From positions 124,001-188,000 of the forward strand of contig CANSPP010000002.1 of assembly GCA_947648905.1 (NCBI GenBank): DNA of 64,000 bases, written 5' to 3'. The notes beneath the pieces are model-generated. The model saw only the letters and a program-made list of their open reading frames with translations, was not told the DNA's origin and ran no database searches. Made by a program: the position numbers and the translations under genes. This document shows positions 44,967 through 55,175 of this stretch, in pieces. This DNA comes from an uncultured Clostridium sp. Its GTDB lineage: Bacteria; Bacillota; Clostridia; TANB77; CAG-508. Each line of letters opens with the position of its first letter. The first letter of the stretch is position 1.

Positions 44967-45042
44967 GCTTCCATAGCTCAGTTGGTAGAGTGCTACCTTG
45001 GTAAGGTAGAGGTCGTCGGTTCAATCCCGATTGGAAGCCCCA
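44967..45042 (+). tRNA. tRNA-Thr (anticodon GGT)
   Basis: Acceptor GCTTCCA/TGGAAGC, D-arm with AGCTCAGTTGGTAGAGT, anticodon stem CTACC-TTGGTAA-GGTAG (anticodon GGT, reads ACC/ACT), T-arm GTCGG-TTCAATC-CCGAT, encoded CCA at 45040-45042. Confidence 0.95.
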
Positions 45043-45053
45043 TAAAATAATAC

Positions 45054-45092
45054 AAAATCTGCCAAAAAGGGCCGTCCCTTTTGGCAGATTTT
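45054..45092. terminator. bidirectional terminator between tRNA-Thr and the sigma factor gene
   Basis: AAAATCTGCCAAAAAGGG / CCCTTTTGGCAGATTTTT, long stem with T-runs on both sides. Confidence 0.85.
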
Positions 45093-45094
45093 TG

Positions 45095-45748
45095 TTATCC
45101 TTCATATTCATTAAACATATTCTTTATTGCTTTTTTTCTTATTCTTTGAATTGCATTATCTACTGATTTTACAGGAGCCTCTAGATTTTGAGCTATCTTT
45201 ACATAGCTTTCTCCTTTTAAAAATCTATCTAATACTTGTTTTTCAAATTTACTCAAATTCTTGTTTACTGCACTTTCTATATGATTATAATATTCTTTTT
45301 TCATTATTGTTTCAAGTGGATCTTCTACTGTTTTATTATTAAATATTTCTATTAATTCTGTAGTATTGTCGTCATTATTTTCATATGCTGACGTATTTAA
45401 TGATAAATATGAATTTAGTGGCATATGCTTTTGTCTATTTGATGTTTTTATTGCTGTTATTAATTGTCTTTCTACGCATATGTTTGCAAAAGATTTGAAA
45501 GAATTTTGTTTTTCTGGATTAAAGCTTTTTATTGCTTTGAATAAACCAATCATTCCTTCTTGTATTACATCTTCACGCTCTGCGCCTATCATAAAATATT
45601 TGTTTACTCTTATATTTACTATGTCTTTGTATTTTTCTAATAAGTATGCTAAAGCTTCTTCATTCCCCTGTTTTATTAGAGATATTATTTGCTCATCTGT
45701 TAGGTTTATGAAATTTTCTGTCGCATAAAATACGTTCTCATTTTGCAT
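45095..45748 (-). CDS. sigH: RNA polymerase sigma factor, SigH type
   Basis: 217 residues of the sigma-70 family, with region 2 'DVIQEGMIGLFKAIKSFNPEKQNSFKSFANICVERQ' (within residues 58-95) and region 4 'LSKFEKQVLDRFLKGESYVKIAQNLEAPVKSVDNAIQRIR' near the C terminus. The sequence and length match the SigH/Spo0H group of Firmicutes, which serves the transition to stationary phase and early sporulation. A sporulation role fits SpoVFB and the Spo0A-like gene in this window. The start at 45748 has an AGG-rich site (CGGAGGTATTTTGACAT) upstream. Confidence 0.9.
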   Translation of the reverse strand: MQNENVFYATENFINLTDEQIISLIKQGNEEALAYLLEKYKDIVNIRVNKYFMIGAEREDVIQEGMIGLFKAIKSFNPEKQNSFKSFANICVERQLITAIKTSNRQKHMPLNSYLSLNTSAYENNDDNTTELIEIFNNKTVEDPLETIMKKEYYNHIESAVNKNLSKFEKQVLDRFLKGESYVKIAQNLEAPVKSVDNAIQRIRKKAIKNMFNEYEG

Positions 45749-45868
45749 ATGTCAAAATACCTCCGAAAGTGCTTTTTTTGTATTATATATGTCAAATTCA
45801 CTAATGTCAAGCGGTTTTTCTACTTTTTAGGTGTTTTTTCCCTCTGTTCAAAAAAACGCCTTTGCCTT

Positions 45869-47605
45869 TTATTTGCTTAGTTCTGTTTTTATTAGTTTCC
45901 ATACATCGTCTGTTTCCATATCTTTTTCCCAAGAACCCACACCTGCTAAGTTATTCTCTGTTATTAGTGACAATTTTGCTTTTAAAGATTCTAAGTCTTC
46001 TATCCATATTTGTTTTTTATTATTGCCATCCATATATTCTACATAATTTTGTTTTAAGTCATCATTCCATTTCTTTTCTGCATCTTCTGGCACTACTGCC
46101 TCTATGTTCTTCATCGATACTGCATTTGATGTTGTTTTTCCATCTGTATCTGTTGTCCAAACTCTAGTATAGAATGGTACTGCTAATATTATTTTTTCTG
46201 GTTTTATTTCCTCAGTTTTTAAAAATTTATTTAGACTTAGTTTAACCCAATCATATCCTGCTGTTGTTCCTGGTTTTTGGCTAGATACTCCATATTGGTC
46301 ATATGCCATAAATACAATATAATCTGCTGCATCTCCAAGTACATTTCTATCAAAGCATAAAGACCAGGTTTCTCCACCATCTGGAGCTGTAACGTCTACT
46401 GATGTTACTAGTCCAATTTCTTTTAGTCTAGGTGTTAATTCTATAATAAATCTTGAAAACATATCTTTATCTTCTTGCTTCATATTCTCGAAGTCTATAT
46501 TTATTCCATCTAATTTGTATTTTACACATTTTTCTACAATGCTTTCAATTAGGTTTTCTCTCAACTTATAGCTATTCATAATTTCTGATGTTATTGATAA
46601 ACTTTCTGTTGCAGCTTCTGCATTTGATACCATTGGCCATACTTTATATCCATTTTCGTGTGCCCATTCTATATAAGCTTGTCCCTTACTTCCTATATTT
46701 TCACGCAAATTTCCACTTTTATCTAAATAGAAAAATGATGGTGATACAACATTTACTCCATCAATTGTTGTTCCACTTCTATCTGGAGCTGAAGCATATT
46801 GTGAAAAGTAATCCCAAGTTAAGTTGATTTTTCCTTCAACTTGCTTTTCTTCTTCCATTTCTTCTCTAACAACAAATTCATTATCTAACTTACTGGATTT
46901 TATATATCCCACTTTTCCATTATCAGTTCTTACTCGTGTATACCCATTGTTAGAAGAAACTACAATTACGCAATCTCCTTTTTTTACTCTATCTACAGTT
47001 TTAGCAATAAAATTTGTAGATGATTTTACTGATGTGCTAGAAGTTACTATTGCTTTCTTTTGCTCTCTTTTTAATGAATCCATAGTTACCACTTTTGTTT
47101 TCTCTATGTTAGAAATTTCTACATCATAAACATCTTTCATCTCTGAAATTGGCAAATATATAACTCCATCTTTTTTTACAGCGTGTGCGTATATGTTTTT
47201 ATTTGAACCATTTATATTGATTTTGTTTTCTTCAAAACCTATTGTTGCAATTTTCTTTTCATATGTTGTTATTATTTTGTTTTCTTCTTTTTCTTCATAA
47301 ATATATTTATCAAAGAAATTTGCTATATCAGGCTTAGATAAATATATAATTCCATCTTCAATTAATACTTGATTTTTTAAATATGATGTTACATTGTTAT
47401 TGTTTATAACTAGATTAGTTTCCTTATTGTTATCTAAAATTATAAAATCACTTGCAAACATTCCTACTACAAATATTACAATTAGTGCTATTATTGTAAA
47501 AAAAGTTCTAGTTATAATCTTTTTCTTTTTTTCTATATCTTGCCTTGTCTGTAGCCTTTTTCCCTTCGATTTATGTTTTTGTATATTACTTTTTTCTTTT
47601 CTCAT
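45869..47605 (-). CDS. secreted GH18-family glycosidase with SH3 domain
   Basis: 578 residues. Basic N-terminal tail and one membrane segment (about 33-55), a region with copper-amine-oxidase-like strands ('INGSNKNIYAHAVKKDGVIYLPISE'-type, 130-165), a bacterial SH3 domain (about 205-250), then a GH18 barrel with 'KLDGINIDFENM' (DxxDxDxE, catalytic Glu), 'YIVFMAYDQYG' and 'LAVPFYTRVW'. The group includes YaaH/YdhD-like wall hydrolases that act on peptidoglycan, often in the spore cortex. The family is known; substrate here is inferred. It is transcribed toward sigH. Confidence 0.88.
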   Translation of the reverse strand: MRKEKSNIQKHKSKGKRLQTRQDIEKKKKIITRTFFTIIALIVIFVVGMFASDFIILDNNKETNLVINNNNVTSYLKNQVLIEDGIIYLSKPDIANFFDKYIYEEKEENKIITTYEKKIATIGFEENKININGSNKNIYAHAVKKDGVIYLPISEMKDVYDVEISNIEKTKVVTMDSLKREQKKAIVTSSTSVKSSTNFIAKTVDRVKKGDCVIVVSSNNGYTRVRTDNGKVGYIKSSKLDNEFVVREEMEEEKQVEGKINLTWDYFSQYASAPDRSGTTIDGVNVVSPSFFYLDKSGNLRENIGSKGQAYIEWAHENGYKVWPMVSNAEAATESLSITSEIMNSYKLRENLIESIVEKCVKYKLDGINIDFENMKQEDKDMFSRFIIELTPRLKEIGLVTSVDVTAPDGGETWSLCFDRNVLGDAADYIVFMAYDQYGVSSQKPGTTAGYDWVKLSLNKFLKTEEIKPEKIILAVPFYTRVWTTDTDGKTTSNAVSMKNIEAVVPEDAEKKWNDDLKQNYVEYMDGNNKKQIWIEDLESLKAKLSLITENNLAGVGSWEKDMETDDVWKLIKTELSK

Positions 47606-47682
47606 GTTTTTCTCCTTAATTTTTTTACACTACTAATATATCATAAATTACTTTTTTAGCAAACTAATTCTAAAAAATTATT

Positions 47683-48366
47683 TTATTTTTTCATTTTTCG
47701 TAAAAAATCCTTTTGTTCATTAGAAATTCTATAAGATTCTATTGCTTTTTGTAATGCTTTGTTATAAGTAAAATCATCCAATTTGGCTACATTTAAATAT
47801 TTGCAAGTTTCATCATAAAACTTAATTAAGCAAATAGAAATTGCCCAAGCAACAGCCATTTGTACATAATAATCTGTACTTTCTATACTATCAAATATCT
47901 CAAATAATTTATTTAGATATTGCTCTTCTATGTAATAATCCAATAACATTACAACACCAAATCTAATTTCAAATTCTTTGTCAGATTTTAAATATTTTTG
48001 TAAAAATTCAAACATTTCTTCTTTATGTTTTTTAGTTATTTTTAATCCAGCACAAAAAGTATCACAAACTGCCCAATTATTTATTTTAGGCACAAATTTT
48101 TCTATATGTTTTATAGTTGTTTCATAATCTTGCTTACTTAGTCCTATTAACATTCCTTCTAATAATATTTCTTCATAATATTGATTGTCTAAATTTTGCA
48201 TTATTTCTGTAAATTCATATTGTTTTAGCAATTCTTTTGCATAGTTTCTAAGTATTGGCACACGTATTCCAATTATATCAGTAGTTCCTGGGCATAGTCC
48301 TTGATGGAATTCTTGGTATTTTTTATCTTGCAATCCTTTTAATTCTTGTTTTATTCTTTTTTTCAT
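47683..48366 (-). CDS. AlkD-like DNA alkylation repair protein
   Basis: 227 residues from ATG 48366. All-helical HEAT-like repeats; 'GIRVPILRNYAKEL' near residue 38, 'EILLEGMLIGL', 'NNWAVCDTFC' and 'VQMAVAWAIS' match the DNA alkylation repair (AlkD/AlkC) family, glycosylases that remove 3-methyladenine-type lesions without base flipping. The motif Trp/Asp in 'NNWAVCD' lies at the catalytic cleft in AlkD. It follows the repeat at 48388, and the metal ATPase gene ends 60 bases upstream. Confidence 0.88.
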   Translation of the reverse strand: MKKRIKQELKGLQDKKYQEFHQGLCPGTTDIIGIRVPILRNYAKELLKQYEFTEIMQNLDNQYYEEILLEGMLIGLSKQDYETTIKHIEKFVPKINNWAVCDTFCAGLKITKKHKEEMFEFLQKYLKSDKEFEIRFGVVMLLDYYIEEQYLNKLFEIFDSIESTDYYVQMAVAWAISICLIKFYDETCKYLNVAKLDDFTYNKALQKAIESYRISNEQKDFLRKMKK

Positions 48367-48387
48367 AACTTTCTCTCTTTCACATCT

Positions 48388-48425
48388 ATATTGGGGACAA
48401 AAGGGAAACGTCCCCAAATGTCCCA
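48388..48425. repeat. dispersed palindromic repeat, copy D (diverged)
   Basis: TTGGGGACAAAAGGGAAACGTCCCCAAATGTCCCAA; shares GGGGAC and AAACGTCCCC with copies A-C and is itself a hairpin. It abuts the stop of the ATPase gene and could act as its terminator. Confidence 0.6.
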
Positions 48426-48426
48426 A

Positions 48427-50491
48427 TTATTTTAAAATTCTTAAGGTATTAAAAATTGTAATTAAGGTTGTTCCAACATCAGCAAAAACTGCTTCCCACA
48501 TATCTGCAATGCCAAAAACACTTAAAAGCAATATAGCGATTTTTACACCAATAGAAAACATTAAATTCTGTTTAATAATCCTATTAGTTTTTTTAGAAAT
48601 CGAAATTGATTCTAACACCTTGTTTAATTCATCTGTCATAATGACCATATCAGAAGCTTCTATTGCAGAATTAGAGCCAATTCCACCCATAGAAATACCA
48701 ATATCTGCTCTTGCTAATACTGGGCTATCATTAATTCCATCTCCAACATATGCTACTTTTTTTCCAGATGTATTAGTATTTAATACTTTTTCCAATTCTT
48801 TATATTTATCTTGTGGTAACATTTCAGATTTTACTTCATCAACATTAATTTCTTTTGCAATGATTTCTGCAAATTCTTTTTTGTCTCCTGTAAATATTTT
48901 TGTTTTTATACCTAACTTCTTTAATTTACTAATTGTTTGTTTTGCATCTGGTTTAATTTCATCCATTAAAATTATTGAACCCACAACTTCGTCATTTATT
49001 TTTAAATATAATACTGTTCCTATTTCTTTGTCAGCTTCAGCTTCTACAAAGCTTGCATTTCCTATTTTTATTGATTTATTATCAATTTCATATTGAAGCC
49101 CTTTTCCTGCTATTTCTTCAAAATTTTGAACATTTTTACTGTCAAATTCTGTAGACACTTCTTTTAATATTGATTTCGCAATTGGGTGGTTAGAAAAACT
49201 TTCTCCCATAGCGAAATAATTTAAAATTTGTTCTTCGTTATAATTATTGTTTAATGTGTTTATTTTACTTACTTTAAAATTTCCTGTTGTAATTGTTCCT
49301 GTTTTATCAAAGATAATTTGACCAATATCTTTTATTCCATCTAAATAATCGCTTCCTTTTATTAAAATTCCTTTTTTAGATGCTTTACCTATTCCGCTAA
49401 AATAGCTAAGTGGTACTGATATTGCAATAGAACATGGACAAGATATTACTAAGAAAATTAATGCTTTGTAAATGCTTTCACTATATGTTACTCCCTTAAA
49501 TACTAATGGCATAAATACTGCTACTAGCAATGCTAAACCTAATACTATTGGAGTATATATCTTAGCTGCTTTTGCAACAAAAGTTTCTGTCTTTGCTTTT
49601 TTGTCTGTTGCATTTTCAACTAAATTTAAAATTTGGCTAACTGTACTATTTTCATAAGTCTTTTCTACTTTTATTTCTATAAGTCCACTTACGTTTATTC
49701 CTCCTGATAATACTTCTAAATCTCTTTCAGCTTTGATTAATGCACTTTCTCCTGTTAATGCAGAATTATCAATTTCTGCTTCTCCTGATACAACTTTTCC
49801 ATCTAGTGGTATTTTTTCACCTGTTTTTACTAAAATTATATCTCCTATTTTTACTTCTTCTGGGCTAAGTTGCTTTATTTCTTCGCCTATTTTTAAATTT
49901 GCATATTCTGGTTTTATATTCATTAAATCTGATATTGATTTACGTGTTTTGCTCACTGCTCTTGCCTCTAAAATTTTACCAATTTCATATAATGTTATAA
50001 CCATAACACCTTCCAAAGATTTACCAACAAAACAAGCTCCTATAACAGATATTGTAATTAGTGTATTTTCATCTAATACTTTTTTTGAAAGTTGACCAAA
50101 TGCCTTTTTTGTTGTTCTGAAAAGCAATATAACTAATGAAACGATAGTAATTATAATTTCTGCTGTTCTTCCTAAATGTAATTGCATTCCCACAAAATAA
50201 ATTAACAATCCAACCACTAATCTTACAATATCTATATAATTTCTTTGTGTATTATTGTTTATATTTTCGCTTTCTATTACTGTTACATCTGGCTCTAGTG
50301 CTTTTACAATTCCGTACTATTTCTTTTTTAGGATTTTCTTTTTCTGTTTGAAATGATAGCTTTAGTGTTGAAAAATTCACATTTACATTTTCATAGCCTT
50401 CTGTTCCAGCTATTTTATCTTCAATTTTTTTTGCACAATTTGCACAATCCAATCCTTGTAAAATATATCTATAATTCTTCAATATGTTCAC
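48427..50491 (-). CDS. CPC-type heavy-metal P1B-ATPase (Cd/Zn exporter), with +1 shift at a CGG codon
   Basis: About 687 residues if one base is skipped. N-terminal HMA domain with 'GLDCANCAKKIE' (CxxC), then membrane helices with the metal site 'ISCPCSIAIS' (CPC), phosphorylation loop 'FDKTGTITTG', 'TGESALIKAE', 'GDGINDSPVLARAD' and C-terminal spans. The CPC and HMA forms point to Zn/Cd/Pb export. Zero frame: ATA GTA CGG AAT TGT at 50312-50314 (codon 60), dead end; skipping C gives GTA GGA ATT GTA and 'IVGIVKALEPDV' running on into the first span. Start GTG 50491 or TTG 50482. Downstream of and overlapping the ArsR-family regulator. Confidence 0.9.
50312..50314 (-). other. +1 shift site (CGG A) in the metal ATPase gene
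   Basis: Zero frame GAA ATA GTA CGG AAT TGT; restored frame GAA ATA GTA (C) GGA ATT GTA. Confidence 0.82.
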
Positions 50492-50822
50492 GACCTTTCA
50501 TTACAATTTGAGAAATATGTTCATCATCTAAACTATAATAAACTACTTTTCCTACTTTTCTAAATTTGACTAACTTGGATTGTTTTAATATTCTTAATTG
50601 ATGTGATATTGCTGATTGTGTTGTTTTTACTATGTTTGCTATATCACATACGCATAATTCGTTTTCCATTAAAGCATATATTATTTTCATCCTTGTTGAG
50701 TCTGCAAAGACTTTGAAAAGCTCTGCCATATCATATATTAAGCCATCATCTGGCATTTTACTTTTTACTTTGTTTACAGTATCTTCGTGTATTACTGTAA
50801 TTTCACACATTCCTTCTTCCAT
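50469..50822 (-). CDS. ArsR/SmtB-family metal-sensing repressor (CadC/CzrA-like)
   Basis: 117 residues from ATG 50822 (AAAGGAGGAAATT before it). Winged-helix ArsR fold; 'ENELCVCDIANIV' is the alpha-3 metal site ELCVCD of CadC-type sensors, and 'TTQSAISHQLRILKQSKLV' the recognition helix. N-terminal Cys in 'MCEITVIHED' may complete a Cd/Pb site. It represses the downstream ATPase, whose start lies inside this gene's end (23-base overlap). Confidence 0.93.
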   Translation of the reverse strand: MEEGMCEITVIHEDTVNKVKSKMPDDGLIYDMAELFKVFADSTRMKIIYALMENELCVCDIANIVKTTQSAISHQLRILKQSKLVKFRKVGKVVYYSLDDEHISQIVMKGREHIEEL

Positions 50823-50934
50823 AATTTCCTCCTTTGATTTTATTTTTATATATGAGCAACTGTTCATATGTTTATTTTATGACTTATTTTTTTCTTTGTC
50901 AATAGTTTTTTTATTTTTCTTTTATATAAAAATA

Positions 50935-50973
50935 AGCATAACCAAAGGAACTTTTATTCCTTGTGGTTATGCT
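50935..50973 (-). terminator. terminator after the first BspA-like gene
   Basis: AGCATAACC...GGTTATGCT with inner AAGGAA/TTCCTT; on the minus strand followed by TATTTTTA. Confidence 0.8.
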
Positions 50974-51004
50974 ATAATTATTGCAATCACTCAAATTTTG
51001 ACAT

Positions 51005-52866
51005 TTACTGTTTCCAAAATACAGCTCTTAACCCATATGGGCAATTCCAAGGTGCATCTGGTATTGGATCACTTCCATCTGGAAGTTTACTTTTATCTAT
51101 TTTTATCTCTTTTAAGTTATCACATAGATAAAATGTACTTTTTCCTATAGTATCTACATTAGAATGTACTATAATTGATGTCATTTGATTTTGTTGATAA
51201 AAAGACTGGTCTCCTATTTCTTTAACACTGTTGTCTAAAATAAATTCTCCTTGTATTTTATATAATACTGCTATGAGTTTTTCTCCATTTTTACTATAAA
51301 GAATATTATTATTAACTTTATAGTATGGGTTAGCTTCATCTACTGTGACAGTTACATCATATTTCCATAACATAAATATAGGATTAATATTTTCTACATT
51401 TTTCCCAAGGTTTATTTTTTTACACTTACCTAAATTAGTTAATGCATTTGAATAAATTGTTTTTAATGACTCTGGGAGTTCTATATTTTCCGCATTACTA
51501 GCAAGCAAAAAAGCTCTAGTACCTAAAATTTCAGGTCCTTCATTAATTATTATATCTTTTTCTTTAGAAAAACACGCAATTATTGTTTTTTTATCTTTTG
51601 TGTATAAACATTTATTTTCTACAACATATGATTTGCTATTTGGATTAACTTCTATTATCTCTATGCTTATTGGTAAAACTTCTACTCTTATATCTGTAAG
51701 GCTTTCTGGAATTACTAATTTCTTTATGTTTTCATAACTTGAAATATAGATATTAAAAGATTTTGTTCCTTCTGGTATATACAATGTTGTTGTATTTTTT
51801 AGCACATTATCTGAAATGAAATATATATATCTGTTCCATCTTTTTTCATCAATATTCCGCTTTCATATTTATATATTGAATTTTCACCTAATACTATTTC
51901 TGTTAATTGATAGAGCTTGACAAATGAGGAACCATATATTGTAGTTACAGTATCTGGAATCTCTATTTTTTCTATTCGATTGTATGCAAAAGCAAAGCTA
52001 TTTATTGTTTTTAGATTTTCTGGAAGTTTTACATTTTTTAAATTTGTACATTGCTCAAAGGTTCCTCCTCTAATGGTTGTTATATTGGGTGGGAGTTCAA
52101 CATTATCTAGACTTGTACAAGCACACATACAATATAAACCTATTTCTGTTACACTTTCTGGAAATTGTATTTTCTTTAAATTGGCACAGCTATAAAAGGC
52201 ATGATTTCCAATTTTCTCAACACCTTCTTCTATTACCACATTTTCTAAAGTTGGATTTCCTGAAAAAGCATATTCCCCTATTTCTTTTACTGTGCTTGGA
52301 ATTACTACACTTCGTAGGCCTGCTAAATCTCTAAATGCTCCTGCTCCTATTTTTGTTACATTTTGTGGTATTACTATTGTTCCTGTTGCTTCATCCATTA
52401 AATCTAAATTTGTATTAGACGACATTAATTCCCCATCTATTATTATATATGGACTTACTTTTATTCCTATCTCTTGTGCCCATTTCTTCTCTTGTTCATT
52501 TTGAGCAAAATAAAATAATTCTCCTCTAATAACTTCAAAATTATCTACGTATTTTTTATCTGAATTTTTTAACACTGTATATATGTTTCCTTCTTCTTGT
52601 ACCGAGTCATATATTAGGGCATTTTTTCCCGCATACAATGCCCCTTCTTCAAAGTTTCTATCTTTTGAAGTTCTTTCTATTACATATAAATCATATTCTT
52701 CTGCTACTGCTGACAACTCTGTTTTGAACTTTGCTTCTCCTGCTTTTCCTATTATTCCATTATCTCCTGTTAACATTGCTATTGTCACACCCGCTAGTAT
52801 TAATAATACAATTATTGTGATTACTAGTGATATCAATGTAATACCTTTTGATTTATTTTGTTTCAT
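51005..52866 (-). CDS. prepilin-like BspA-type leucine-rich-repeat surface protein A, frame broken in an AT repeat
   Basis: About 620 residues when joined. The N terminus 'NKSKGITLISLVITIIVLLI' is a type IV prepilin-like leader (cleavage expected after Gly), then 'GDNGIIGKAGEAKFKTEL', a pilin-stem helix. LRR_5/BspA repeats follow ('KIGAGAFRDLAGLRSVVIP', 'EIGEYAFSGNPTLENVVI' and others), ending 'PWNCPYGLRAVFWKQ'. At 51821-51832 the tract GATATATATATTTC has one AT unit more than needed: with (AT)4 the frame reads 'DIYFISDNVLKN' and continues, with (AT)5 it stops at 51799. So either a phase-variable gene or a mutation. Unlike paralogs B and C it has no extra C at 'GKAGEAKF'. Confidence 0.82.
51821..51832 (-). 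repeat. short (AT)5 dinucleotide tract inside BspA-like gene A
   Basis: Removing one AT unit restores the reading frame between the two halves of the gene; length change by slippage would switch the C-terminal half on or off. Confidence 0.65.
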
Positions 52867-53031
52867 TTTTCAAAACTCCTTCTTTTGTTTTTATCCTCTC
52901 TTTTGCTATTATTTACAATACTATTTTCATTTTACACATAATTATGTAGTTAGTTATTACGATAGTTGCTTAAATTTTATATTCTTATGTGCATTATGTC
53001 AATAGATAATACCTTGATTTTATATATAAAA

Positions 53032-53059
53032 TAGCCTAGAGTATTATGCCTCTAGACTA
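53032..53059 (-). terminator. terminator of BspA-like gene B
   Basis: TAGTCTAGAG / CTCTAGGCTA stem followed by TTTT on the minus strand. Confidence 0.7.
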
Positions 53060-53064
53060 TTAAA

Positions 53065-54973
53065 TTATGGTTGCCATTTTATTGCTCTTAATCCATGTGG
53101 GTTGCACCAAGGCGAACCAGCAATTGTATTTTCTGCTTTATGAATTACAACTTCTTTTAAATTACTAGCTGAATTAAATGCATAATTGTCTATTGTTACT
53201 GTTGTAGACGGAATATCAATTTGAATCAGTTTATTGCAACTATAAAACACATTACTTCCAATTTTTTCTATACTTTTTAAATCGATTTCAGTCATTTCTC
53301 CTTGAGAGTAAAATGCACTATTGCCAATTTCTTTTACATTATCATCTAAAATAAATTTTCCTTTTATCTGCGATATTACAGTTACTAATTTTGATTTATC
53401 CTTTGTATACAATATATCATTTTCTATTATATAGTTTGGATTTTTACTATCTATAGTTACTTTTGTATTATATCTCAAATATAAAAACATACCACTTATA
53501 TCATTAACTTGATCTTTTATTATTAACTCTCTTAATTTAGAAGTAAATACCTGCTCTTCTATAGTTTTTGCTGTATCGTTTAAAGTTATTTTCGTGGCAT
53601 TTGTTGCTGCTGTAAATGAAAATTGACTTATAATATCTACATCAATATTAAGTGTTATTTCATTTTCCTTTGAATAACAATATATTAGTCTTTTTGGATT
53701 ACTTGTAGTATATAAACATTTCTCACTTACTTCATATACAGTATTTCCATTAACAACTTCTATTTCTTCTAAATTTGGGGATAAATTTCTAGGATTAATA
53801 TTACTCACTTTACTTGTTATAATTAATTTTTTTACTGTATTTAAATCAATTATTGATGTTTCAAAATTAACAACTCCTTCTGGTATTGTAAATTCTGTTT
53901 TTCCCTGATAATATTTTGAAGATACGAATATTATAGTCCTTTTATCTTGTGGTGTTAATATCCCATTTTCATAGACAAAATTTGTATTATCTATTGTTAT
54001 ATTATCTAATTTACTATTTTTAGTAAATGCCGAACTACTTATACTTTGCACATTTTTTGTAATATTAAATTCACTAAAACATGAACTATGGAATGCTTCT
54101 GCACATATTTCGGTTACTTTATCACCTCTAAAAGTACATTTAGATAGTCTATTAGAAAGTGCGAATGTCATCTCTTCAATTTTAGTTATTTTACTTGGTA
54201 TTTCTATCTCTTGAAGACTTGTACAAATATAAAAAGCACCATTTTTAATTTGTGTAATACTTTCAGGTAATTCTATTGTTTGTAATTGAGTACATTCACG
54301 AAAAGCTGCAGTCCCAATTATTTCAACACCTTCTTGTATAATTACTTTTTCAAGTGTCTTATTATTTCTAAAAGCATTAGTTCCTATTTCTTTTACACTC
54401 CCTGGTATTACTATCGTTCGTAATCCATCTAAATTTGAAAATGCCCCTTCCCCTATTTTCGTTACATTCTCTGGAATTATTACTGTTCCTGTTTCTTTAT
54501 CCATTAAGTATAAGTTTTTATCTGATGACATTAATTCCCCATCTATTATTATATATGGACTTACTTTTATTCCTATCTCCTGTGCCCATTTCAACTGTTG
54601 CTCGTCTTGGCTTGAATATATTAACTCGCCTTTTATTACTTCAAAATTATCAACATATTTCTTATCCGAATTTTTTAACACTGTATATATGTTTCCTTCT
54701 TCTTGTACTGAGTCATATATTATTGCATTTTTTCCTGCATATAATGCTCCTTCTTCAAAGTTTCTATCTTTTGAAGTTCTTTCTATTACATATAAATCAT
54801 ATTCTTCTGCTACTGCTGATAACTCTGTTTTGAATTTTGCTTCTCCGTGCTTTTCCTATTATGCCATTGTCTCCTGTAAGTGTTGCTATTGTTACACCTG
54901 CTAGTATTAATAATACAATTATTGTTATTACCAACGCTATCAACGTAATACCTTTTGATTTGTTTTTCTTCAT
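53065..54973 (-). CDS. prepilin-like BspA-type leucine-rich-repeat surface protein B, with +1 shift at a CGG codon
   Basis: About 635 residues if one base is skipped. Same plan as protein A: 'NKSKGITLIALVITIIVLLI' leader, 'GDNGIIGKAGEAKFKTEL' stem, conserved 'NIYTVLKNSDKKYVDNFEVI' region, LRR_5 repeats ('KIGEGAFSNLDGLRTIVIP', 'EIGTNAFRNNKTLEKVII') and 'NPHGLRAIKWQP' at the end. Zero frame: AAA GCA CGG AGA at 54845-54847 (codon 43); skipping C gives GCA GGA GAA as in paralog A. Start ATG 54973 follows GAAGGAG. Tandem duplicates A, B and C share their upstream and terminator sequence too. Surface adhesin or secreted repeat protein; ligand unknown. Confidence 0.85.
54845..54847 (-). other. +1 shift site (CGG A) in BspA-like gene B
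   Basis: GGAAAAGCACGGAGAAGC here against GGAAAAGCAGGAGAAGC in paralog A (near 52730): a single extra C. Confidence 0.9.
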
Positions 54974-55139
54974 TTTTCAAAACTCCTTCTTTTGTTTTTG
55001 TTTATTCTTTTGTTATTATTTACAATGTCATTTTAATTTTACACATAATTATGTAATTAGTCAATACGATAGTTGATTAAATTTTATAATCTTATGTACA
55101 TTATGTCAATAGATAATACCTTGTTTTTATATATAAAAA

Positions 55140-55167
55140 TAGCCTAGAGTACTATACCTCTAGACTA
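55140..55167 (-). terminator. terminator of BspA-like gene C
   Basis: TAGTCTAGAG / CTCTAGGCTA stem; copy of the hairpin at 53032-53059. Confidence 0.7.
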
Positions 55168-55175
55168 TTAAATTA

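Noticed and set aside
51821..51832. Break in BspA-like gene A as an eighth CGG case
   Set aside because: It needs a two-base change in an AT repeat and involves no CGG.
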